A stretch of 64,000 bases of DNA from Notolepis coatsorum. Taxonomy: Eukaryota; Chordata; Actinopteri; Aulopiformes; Paralepididae. Position numbers and translations under genes: made by a program. Below, piece after piece: positions 55,546 to 64,000 of the stretch (positions within the stretch are counted from its first letter, which is position 1; each line of letters begins with the position of its first letter). The stretch is taken from contig OZ020585.1 of the NCBI GenBank assembly GCA_963971535.1, positions 154,367,371-154,431,370 of the forward strand. Direction: 5' to 3'. Below the pieces are notes generated by a model. It did no database searches and was not told the DNA's origin. It was given only the letters and a program-made list of their open reading frames with translations.

Positions 55546-55856
55546 ACAGCTTATTATTTATAATATGATACAGTATTTATGGGATAAATATATATGCGTG
55601 TGTGTATATGTGTATGTATACAGTATATACAGAACAATGCTATAAACATCATGTATGAATATGTATCATGTATGAATATGTGCAGGTATATATGTGTATA
55701 AAAAATGGGAGTCTTCAGGCGTAGGCCCGGCAAGCTATATAGTGCTTCTCCCTAGCCCTTTATGGACAATGCTGCAACAGCAGCTTGTAAAACTTGCGAT
55801 TTATGACCATTGTCATGTGTCCAATATAAAAATTAACTGAACTGAAAACAAGAATG

Positions 55857-55929
55857 TTATTCATCCTCTTTCTTCCAGTGCTGCTGTATCTTGTTTCGCT
55901 TCATTTTAGTCCTGATGGCTCTGGATTCT
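55857..55929 (-). CDS. Possible isolated terminal exon, very basic
   Basis: On the minus strand an acceptor (GTATTACAG) at 55,930-55,931 is followed by an open 24-codon stretch ending TAA at 55,857-55,859, encoding ESRAIRTKMKRNKIQQHWKK then an acidic end. It could be an alternative last exon of the SAM-domain gene upstream on the same strand, or chance. No homolog is recalled. Confidence 0.3.
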
Positions 55930-56432
55930 CTGTAATACACACAAACAGAAATACTATTTCAATCAACCTCATGGAGAAATAAAGAAGAAATTGCATCAGA
56001 TTGATGTCCAAATCTTCAGAATTTGGACATGAGACCATTCTGATCTTGTGAGCTCACGTTTCACTGCCCACATCATTCTGGCAAATCTCCATAGAGAGAA
56101 GTTTGTAATCTACGAGAAGAGGTGGTTTAGGTGTGACAACAGTGAGAAGCAACTGTTCATTTCAAAACACCAATGGCGGAGGTTAGCGTAGATGCTGCTA
56201 TTAACATTAGTTATATCTGAAATGAAATGAGTTTCTTAATTGGAAGAGCAAAGAACAGCACTGAAGGTTTTCTTTCCTGTGGAAACTGTATTCGCTTTAC
56301 TCCCGACCTTGTGGTGGAAAGAATTAGATTTACCTGAATAGAGGTTGATCCGATCACCTGCCAAATAGTTTTGAAAAAAGGGACATGAAATAAATCACAA
56401 GTAATCAAATGAATTAACAGCAAACTCACCAG

Positions 56433-57552
56433 TCATTCCAGCCAGTCATGCTCTGATATCTTCGATATGAGTGACAGGACCTTGGGATTGACTGCGAGAC
56501 ACTTCTTATTGCCTTGTTTGTGGACTTTTGAGCCCTTGTCCGGATTTATCTTGAACATGCATCTGTAGAGGAGTGGTACATAAAAGGATTGACATCGTTA
56601 TCAAATGGTGTACATTTACACAATTCCGTTCATTCTCACATTGGTGGGCCTTGGCTGCATACCGTGATACTGCTATAGCCTATGTGTGTGCTGCTCTCAA
56701 TGAATGTTTGAAAGAATGGGCTCTGTCACTCATGCCCTGCCTTCTGCACTGCATTGATTCACTCTCAAACTGCTACAAGGACTTTATGATTAAAAGTTCA
56801 TTATGCTGCGGTTAGGTGGCCGAGCAGAGATTGCGTTCGTCACCAACCCCGGAGCTGTGAGCTGGATTCGCCTGTTCGAATCCAGCTCGAATCCAGCTCA
56901 CAGCTCCGGGGTTGTCACCAGCTTGGCTGGCCGTCTGCACTAATACAATTGGCTGTATTAGATGGTGGGAGAAGCTGGCGGGGTGGGTCCGGGTCGTTGT
57001 AAACAGCGACTCCTACAGTTCGGTCGGGGCGCCTGCTAAGCGCGGATAGGACTTGAGGGGGATAGTGTGATCCTCCCACACGCTACGCCCTCTCGATGAG
57101 AATCCGCGCTGCCAGGTGAAAAGAAGCGGTGATTGGCTGGACGTGTGTCGGAGGAAGCACGTGGTAGCCTCCACTCTCCCAGATGATCTGACTGTGGGGG
57201 GTAAGTGCGCAGCGACCAGGAAGGGACTGGGAATTGGCATACGACTAACATTGGGATGGGAGAAAATCGGAGGAAAATGGAGGGGGAAAAAGATAAAAAA
57301 AAAAAAAAAAGGTTCATTATGCTGGTAAATGAATAAAAAGATGAAAAAAATATACAATTACCTTTGAAGAAACTCCATTGTTGCACCCAGCTCTACAGGA
57401 TAGTCGATGTTGAGGGCATAATAGATCATGAACATGGCATTGACTGCTTCAGTGAACGTTGAGACTCCATCATTGACCACCACCTGGTCCACTGCTACCA
57501 TGAAGACAGATGCAGTCAGTGGGCTTTGTCCTGTGAAGGTATGACAGACACA

Positions 57553-57602
<50 letters not shown>

Positions 57603-60600
57603 AATAGACAAAACTGAGCTGACAAGTTTTAACATTAGCCAAAATGCGGGCGGCTAGGTAGCACAGTGGGCAAGGCGTTCGCCACCAATGCAGGAGATGC
57701 TGGGTTCGAGCCCAGCTCTCGGCGTTGCTACCAGCTTGGCTGGTTGTTCATACTAATACAATTGGCAGTATTAGGGGGTGGGAAGCTGGTGGGTGGGGAT
57801 TGGACGTTGTGGACAGCGACTCCTACAGGTCGGTTGGTGCGCCTGCGCAGTAGAATCAGGAAGCAACGAGGGCGGCGTGTCTCTCCCACGCAGACCCTCG
57901 CCGCTGAGAGATCACGCTGTGCAGGTGAAAAGATGCGACGGCTGCCTCCTTGAGTACCGGAGGGGACACGTGATGCAAGGCTTCGTCCACATTGCAGCCG
58001 GCTTGTGGGAGGCATGGCCTAACAGCGTTCGAGACAGGGGAGGGTAGGGGGAAGGGTAGGGTAATTGGACAATACGAAATTGGGGACGGGAGAAAAATAG
58101 AAAAATGGGGAGAAAAAGTAGATAAAAAAAAACATTTATTTTTCGATAATTCACCGCTGTCATGGGCAACGCGCAATAATGACCGCTGTCAGGGGCAATA
58201 GAGCGCTATTGACCAATCACAATCAAGCATTTTGATCGCAGTCACGAAAGCTAAGCATTACCATTATGCACAACTGCACTACATCAGTGCAATCAAGTCC
58301 ACACACCTGCCGGGTGCCGGCGATGACAGAGGAGCCACAGAACAACTGAGTCTGCATTTGATCTCATCTTGTCGATGGTGTAAAATGAATTAGGTATATT
58401 GTTAGTAAGTTAGCCATGTAATACGCGGGATAATGTATAGCTATACTCTGTCAATGTCGCAAAATAATTGACCTTCACTGGGTTTAGAACACCTCGGCTG
58501 TGCCTCGGTGTTCCAGAACGCAGTGTCTGTCAATTATTTTGCGACAATGACAGAGTATAGCTATACATTATCCTTTACTTAACTTACCACACAGCAATAT
58601 GCATGGGGTTGTGGCAAGATCCTGAGAGTTCACATCTGCTGCAAGATCGGTATCGTCAACATTTATGAGCATCTTGTTTTGGTCTTCTTTGAAGTGAGCT
58701 AAAAGCAGTAACACAGTCCCAACGGAGTCATCACAACCCGCAGCCTGGATTTGAGGTTGGAGTTTTCCTGCAACACTATCTCTTTCTGGGCGCAGACACT
58801 TGAAAAATCCCAGGACTCTTTTGTATTTTACATTCATGGCCTCTTGGAATTCTTCATTTATCTGGACCCCAGTCAGTTCATTGAAATGAGCCTTCAAGCC
58901 AGTTGTGTTGAAAAGATAGGGCCATTCTTTTTTCAAAGTCCGTGTGTCTTTCTCATCTAGGACATCTCTTCTCTGGGAGGCAAACGTGTTAGTCATCAAT
59001 GCTTCTATTTTCTTCTCATCTTTCTCATTTTCCTCAAACATTTTATGTAGGTCCTTTTTCATCTTCCTCTGTGATTCGTCATTTGCAGCACGCAGTTGAG
59101 GTTCTGGGTTCACACATCCATAAGACATTTTCCTTCGTGTCTTTCCCTTGTCAACACTGCTGGGAGTCATCGTTGGTGGACCTATCCTTTTGTGGTTGTC
59201 CACTCTGCATTGTAGTTGTTTTGCTAGAGCATCGTAGCCACTACCTATGACTTGATCCTCAATCACATCCTTGAATGACTTAGGATACTCTTGTACCATC
59301 TTGCGGGCAATTTCATTCAAATGTTTCTTTTGAGGATGTTTGCAGACAACCAGGATTTCTGCGGAAATCAACCTGACTATTTCTCTTCTATCCCTCGCCG
59401 TTGGCCGCTCTTTATTCTCCAATATTTTTTGTATATTCGACGGCATGATGTTCCACTGTATCTTGAAACTGAAGTGCCAGTTATTGTCCAGTGCTGCTGT
59501 TCCCTTCTCACGGCTGATGGAGCACTCATTGGTGGAGGACAATGAGGACATCGGCAGACCTGGAATACAGTAAGCCATAATTAGCACAGATATGAGAGAT
59601 TGGTTGTTTTGCCTCTGAGACAATATCATTTATATTTTAAATGAAACAATGAACTATGAGGTAAAAGTTCAGAATGTCTGCTTTCAATTCATGTGTTGTT
59701 TTTTAACATACATTGAACCATTTTAGAATAGTGCCATTCTGTATGACAGGTGTTTATTTTTTTTAAACACATTTACATAGTCAGTAAGAACAGTTTTGGG
59801 CCGACCATTTACCAATTGAATTCAACATCCCCAACAGTATACATGGTAAATGTACGCACGTTTATTTGTGATGGGGCATAGTCTTGGCGTGAACGGAGGT
59901 GACAAGGAGCTTGTAGGCGAGCAGGAGTCAAACAGCGCATCCGCATTTCTGTCTGGAGTGTTGTTGGGAAAGTCTGTAGAGGGGTCCAAAATGGTAGTGA
60001 ATGATAACGTTATTTTCAAAACAGGCACAGAGGAGTATTATCATATTGTTTGGACCACCACCTCTGCAAGTACACTACTCAGTGCGACCATGGTTGGATG
60101 TTAACAGTGAAGACGGCAACAAATTGAGCCCACAATATGAAACTCAAATTTGAAGCTTAAATCAGTGTATTTAAGGGGGGTAGGCTCCCAGATTTCTATG
60201 TACTTTTTATAATAATCTCTGCATTTGTCATAATGTCTCGATGGTAATCAATAGATTATGATGATAGGTGCATTCTGGTTCGGCTTCTGACGCACAACTA
60301 GGCCGTCCAATTAAACCTGCTGGTTTGAGTTTTGATTGGGTGGAGGTAAATCTTCCCCTGACCCCTTATCCATTATGGATTTTGATTTGACATCATAATT
60401 TATTGATTACCATCGAGACATGACAAATGCAGAGGTTATAACAAAAAAAACACACATGGAATGAGTTCAAGTATTAGGATTCTAATGGGTTCTCCTATTA
60501 AGGGGGGGGGGGGTAGGCTCCCAGATATACACAGTACATTTCACAGAGTAAATTCTACTCAAACTGAGTACATTTGACTCAAACTGAGTAAGATTTTACC

Positions 60601-61265
60601 CAAACCAGTTTGAGTAAAATGTACTCAGTTTGAGTACAATTTACTCAGTTTGAGTAAAATTTACTCTGTGAAATGTACTGTGTATATCTGGGAGCCTACC
60701 CCCCCCCCCTTAATAGGAGAACCCATTAGAATCCTAATACTTGAACTCATTCCATGTGTACCTCATTAAGGCAGCAGCTAATTATGTAATGAGCACAGTG
60801 CAATCTCCTTTCTGGTCGTAACAGACCTCTCAAGTATTGTCATTTGAAAGGAAAGTGTGCACAATGGTTTTACTTACTGCCGCTAGAAGAAAAAATGCCT
60901 GAACTGGCAGGAAAGGCTGTAGACGGGCTACTGGAATCTTCTTCCGATTCTCTGCGGTTGTAACCTAAAGATAGATACTTTATTAATCCCATTTTGTTAA
61001 ACAAAAGTCAGTTTGACATACACTCTACTATATAAAAATGAAGACATGCTCAAATAGAGTGACAGTCAATGTTTCACTTACGCTTGGCATGAGCAAGTAA
61101 CTTTCTGGATTCCACCGGCTTCAGTACACCTTCAAGTTCATGCGGTTGCAAAAACTGTAGATCGTCCACACTAGTCACTCCGAGGCCGTCAAGTAAATCC
61201 AGTAGTAAAGGTTGTAGTCCAGAGCCTGGAAGCACGGCATTTATGTAACTGGCCAGGTCACCCAT
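56433..61265 (-). CDS. SAM-domain protein, SAMD3-like, five exons
   Basis: Minus-strand exons with consensus splice sites: 61,265-61,082 (MGDLASYINAVLPGSGLQPL, a SAM-like domain continuing LGVTSVDDLQFLQPHELEGV), 60,964-60,878, 59,559-58,588 (324 codons), 57,530-57,362 and 56,562-56,433 ending TGA. The big exon holds NIQKILENKERPTARDRREI, YPKSFKDVIEDQVIGSGYDA, KKEWPYLFNTTGLKAHFNEL and NSQDLATTPCILLCGK. Exon four reads GQSPLTASVFMVAVDQVVVN and YPVELGATMEFLQR. No stop is seen, so the gene could be functional. Proteins of this layout occur in many copies in fish and next to Tnp2-like genes, hinting at a transposon origin; alternatively a host gene. Introns carry SINEs and a MITE. Confidence 0.75.
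56809..57311 (+). mobile_element. SINE with 13-bp TSD and internal inverted duplication
   Basis: GTTCATTATGCTG at 56,796-56,808 and 57,312-57,324 flanks a body starting CGGTTAGGTGGCCGAGCAGA. Around 56,850-56,915 the B-box region is duplicated as an inverted repeat (AACCCCGGAGCTGTGAGC and its complement), which is unusual for the family. It has an A-rich tail and sits in an intron of the SAM-domain gene. Confidence 0.93.
57545..57598. repeat. (CA)n microsatellite
   Basis: About 22-25 CA dinucleotides immediately upstream of the acceptor of exon four of the SAM-domain gene, i.e. TG-rich on the coding strand in the intron end. Confidence 0.95.
57648..58130 (+). mobile_element. tRNA-derived SINE, ~480 bp
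   Basis: Body begins GGGCGGCTAGGTAGCACAGT with B-box-like GGGTTCGAGCCCAGC, shares the GTTGTGGACAGCGACTCCTA block with the copies at 1,619 and 25,775, and ends in an A-rich tail. No clear target duplication. It sits in an intron of the SAM-domain gene. Confidence 0.92.
58427..58573. mobile_element. 147-bp palindromic MITE next to a splice donor
   Basis: Arms GGATAATGTATAGCTATACT and complement, then CAATTATTTTGCGACA pairs, around a short spacer with CACCTCGGCTGTGCC. Its right edge lies about 10 bp from the donor of the large exon of the SAM-domain gene (donor at 58,587). Confidence 0.88.
60165..60760. repeat. Composite fold-back with transposon-end palindrome
   Basis: An inner palindrome (60,527-60,682) carries the same GAGTAAATT/ACTC motifs and CACAGTACATTTCACAGAG end as the termini of the 14.6-kb transposon. 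It is enclosed by wider arms (ACATGGAATGAGTTCAAGTA with AGGAGAACCCATTAGAATCC inverted; AGGCTCCCAGATATACACAG). A second inverted pair lies at about 60,216-60,262 and 60,391-60,440 (TGTCTCGATGGTAATCAATA). It lies in an intron of the SAM-domain gene. Confidence 0.88.
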
Positions 61266-61315
61266 GACTACAAAGAAAGATAAACACAGCTTGAGCCCAG
61301 ATTTAGCTAAAAGCT

Positions 61316-61423
61316 AGCAGGTGAAAAGATGCGACAGGCTGCCTCCAGGTAAATTGGGATGGGGAGAAAAATCACAGAAAGGGCAGAAAAAGTAGATAAA
61401 AAAAAAAAAAAAAAAAAAAAAAA
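61316..61423 (+). mobile_element. 3' fragment of the tRNA-derived SINE
   Basis: GCAGGTGAAAAGATGCGACA through GGAGAAAAATC and an A-tract of about 25 matches the 3' end of the SINE family, truncated at its 5' side, just upstream of the first exon of the SAM-domain gene. Confidence 0.75.
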
Positions 61424-61619
61424 CAGTAATGAAAGCTGTTTAGGATGGTAGTTCAATGCTAAATAAATACGGCTGTTTTTATTGGCTCACCTGGGGTGCC
61501 ATTGGCTGAGGGGCACAGCTGTTTGATGCCAGCTCCTCCTTGCAGTGTGTGGAAGTGTGTGAAGACACTGAACGCCCAACTGCTGACACCTATCCTGCCA
61601 CTTTGCCTGAGTCTGTCCT

Positions 61620-61700
<81 letters not shown>
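61620..61700. repeat. (TG)n microsatellite
   Basis: About 39 TG dinucleotides between the SAM-domain gene and the transposase-like gene. Confidence 0.97.
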
Positions 61701-61702
<2 letters not shown>

Positions 61703-61886
61703 AGAATGATTTGGATGCCTATACTACATGTTATATATGCCTCGTGCAGCAATTTAGAATTTAGAATGTATGTACCCAATCAATTATGAATCGAATCATT
61801 ACTCCCAAGAATCAAGATCAAATATAACTGAGATTCCCATCCCCTCCCCAACTAATCAGCCACCCCATATATCGTCAGTAGCTAAT

Positions 61887-63967
61887 TCAGTAAGCTACTG
61901 ATCCAGAACACTGTTTAAGGGACAGGACTGTCATTCCACATAGACTATATGCAGCTAGTGGATAAAAGTCCAAACACTGTTCAGCATTGATGCAAACCAT
62001 TTGTCTAGCTGCTTCTCCAAGGTTATAGAGGCCATACTCTGCCAGATAGGATGACGAGTGTGGTATCACCAGGAAGTACACACACTTGTTTTCCTTCATC
62101 AGAATGAGCTCAATTTGTCCAAATTCCACTGACTCTTCATTCTTAATGCATAGAAAATAGCCTTTCCTATACAGGGTACCCTTCCACTGCACTTCTGTGG
62201 ACACCAACTCAGGATGTGGGAGCGAGCTTGCTTTAACCGCATCACGCACTTGGTCACTGTACAAGTCAGTGTGGTAAGGAAACATGTTTTTTACTTGCAA
62301 AGTTGCAGGAAAGAAAGAGCTGGAGTTCAGATATGACTGAAGCAGCTGATGATTGTTTGCAAGTGTCTTACACACATTTTTGAAGTTCTGTGTCCTCCTT
62401 ATGCATCTTTTGAAGTATGAGTGTTTGCTCTCAAACCTCATTGTCCACAACCGTATGAGCGGACCAAGTTTCACGATCAAAGAGGGATAGTGGACGAGGT
62501 AGTGATGTTTTGGTTTGAGTTTCTCTGTGGGAAATAGTTGTTTCCTTGTTTCAAGATAATCTTGAATCTGAACATTGAGGAAACAGATTTGAGGTACAGA
62601 TATCTTGGGGGCACAGACCAACTCACAAAGCTCTTTCAGCAAGATCAGTAACTGCCACACTGGATACTTAGTATCCGACATCTTATCCCCAATAATCACT
62701 GGTAGAAGTCTCAAAAGACACCAATTCTCAGCCGCCTGACCACCAATCTTCATACCACTTATACTTACTTCACAAGGAGCAGAACCAGCATCAGAACCCA
62801 CATATTTGAACTGTGCAATTTGTCGGTTCAGCTGTGTGTATGTGAACCATTTCTTCACCTTTACAAAATACCTCAAGTAAAGGGTAAGGTCATAGGCTAC
62901 TACGCCTTCAAACAAGTCATGGCCTATGCATGGTGGGAGCCCTGGCTGGCATACATGGAAATACTTAAGAGAGTTGAAAACAGAGTCAAACTTGAGTCCC
63001 TTTACATGTGTTGCCTCATAGTCCTGTAGTTGTCGCAGTGCTTCCTTGTAGGTCTCAACTGTTCTTACCGGAAACCGGTCTGTCGGGTTGTCCATTTTAT
63101 TTGTAGGGACTAAGCAATACCTGCAGCAGTGACTTGCAGTACTGAAATTCTCAGTAAAGCCACCGATCGAGTGAGAGCCTAAATTGTCCCTAGAATACAT
63201 ACGACTGTTGCCCGCACCACCTGGCCAGATGAAGTGACCAGTCCATGCCTCTCAAGTTCTCTAATATCTGACAGCATCCGTGCAAACAACTTTTCATGTG
63301 CAAAGTACTTAAAGTACCTCTCAGGACACAGAAGCAAAAGCTGCAAGTTGTCAACACTAGAACGATAGATGGCCTCGAAGTTGGCAAGTGTAAAGTAAAC
63401 TCCTACAATTTTGTGCTTCTTCTTTGATGATCCAAGAGGGTTCACTACCTCAAATGCATCCTGGTACAAGATAAGCTTTAACCTTATACCTGGCTCCATG
63501 AATAAGTCGTTGGACTTGAAAACAGATCCATCGCAAATATCAGTGAACACATTAGTAGAAGCAGCATTATTTTGTGGCTTCACACACTGTTGCCACACAA
63601 CTGGGTCTTTTAACATGGATCGTAAAGTATCCTGAAGTGGGATATATTGTGCATAGCACTTCCTTCTATTCTCGTCTGTGCCAAGATAAATAGCCTGTGG
63701 GTGCACATATGAAAAGTTCTTTTGGAAGAACATCTTTCTTCTGTGCCCAGTGGAAAGGTGAGAGCTGCACAGCGAATGCAAATCTGCTTCTCCCAAAATA
63801 CTCAAAACACTGTCAATATCAGTCTCAGACAAGTTTGTTTTAGCTCCCATTAACTTTTTGAATTCCTTCTTAGTGTACCGATGACACGTATCATTCAAAC
63901 TGTCAATTTCTTCAACAATAATCTGTATTGTTGATGATGGAATGAGGCATTTAGCCTGCAGACGCAT
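61887..63967 (-). pseudogene. Tnp2/CACTA-like transposase, second divergent copy, frameshifted
   Basis: Two minus-strand segments, 63,967-63,179 and 63,200-61,887, overlap in different frames around 63,180-63,200, so one small indel is inferred. The features parallel the transposase at 15,077-18,590: LYQDAFEVVNPLGSSKKKHK, RDNLGSHSIGGFTENF right after the frameshift (the preceding Gly of GDNLG is Arg here), a CCRYC cluster, GHDLFEGVVAYDLTLYLRYF, and HHYLVHYPSLIVKLGPLIRL with WTMRFESKHSYFK. Overall similarity is moderate, so it is a different family. A CAG just upstream of codon one looks like a splice acceptor; the zinc-finger exon, if any, lies beyond the window. Its stop is about 620 bp upstream of the SAM-domain gene on the same strand. 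Confidence 0.85.
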
Positions 63968-64000
63968 GTAAAAAAGGCATAGCTTTTTTTGATACAGGGC

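Noticed and set aside
61459-61789. Open frames rich in VC or HT
   Set aside because: They arise from the TG microsatellite.

Overview
The window looks like repeat-dense teleost fish nuclear DNA. Evidence: tRNA-headed SINEs with long target-site duplications (TSDs), hAT miniature elements with 8-bp TSDs, a SINE tail ending in GATT repeats, a BEL/Pao LTR retrotransposon, Tnp2-like transposases, SAM/PB1-type multi-exon genes of a kind repeated in fish genomes, and long CA, TACA and TA tracts. No ordinary single-copy host gene was recognised.

The main object is a Maverick/Polinton (adintovirus-like, virus-derived) element from about 4,750 to 49,946, bounded by 221-bp terminal inverted repeats (TIRs). 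Subtracting later insertions leaves roughly 14 kb, a normal Polinton size. Plus strand: a small membrane protein, two unrecognised proteins, retroviral-type integrase with a C-terminal chromodomain, penton-like minor capsid, a basic pX-like protein, the hexon-like double jelly-roll capsid protein, and an adenain-type protease. Minus strand: a conserved protein of unknown function, a small basic protein, the FtsK/HerA-type packaging ATPase, protein-primed DNA polymerase B, a short gene upstream of it, and, next to the right TIR, what looks like a spliced gene of short phase-1 exons with a TATA box.

The element has been bombarded. Integrase is split by a 5.1-kb TIR element carrying a 5S rRNA-like sequence (7,163-12,272, with a 285-bp derivative beside it) and by a 14.6-kb DNA transposon (13,079-27,672). 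That transposon carries a PB1/SAMD3-like multi-exon gene and a Tnp2/CACTA-like transposase, and is itself full of hAT, TTAA-type, Harbinger-type and SINE insertions. DNA polymerase is split by a BEL/Pao retrotransposon (35,445-44,903, TSD ATATC) and by a 1-kb TTAA-type element (45,272-46,291). A SINE tail sits in frame in the polymerase N-terminus and another SINE interrupts the neighbouring gene. Most remaining Polinton lesions are single in-frame stop codons with the frame open on both sides, so this is a dead but fairly well preserved copy.

Left of the Polinton (1-4,750) lie a TACA microsatellite, a nested retroposon/SINE and a large imperfect inverted repeat. To the right come a partial duplicate of a Polinton gene that still shows the SINE-free site, an array of ~82-bp repeats in a ~329-bp higher-order unit, a three-copy hairpin-rich repeat, a TA tract inside a palindrome, a five-exon SAM-domain gene (56,433-61,265, minus) and a second, frameshifted Tnp2-like transposase running off the right edge (61,887-63,967, minus).
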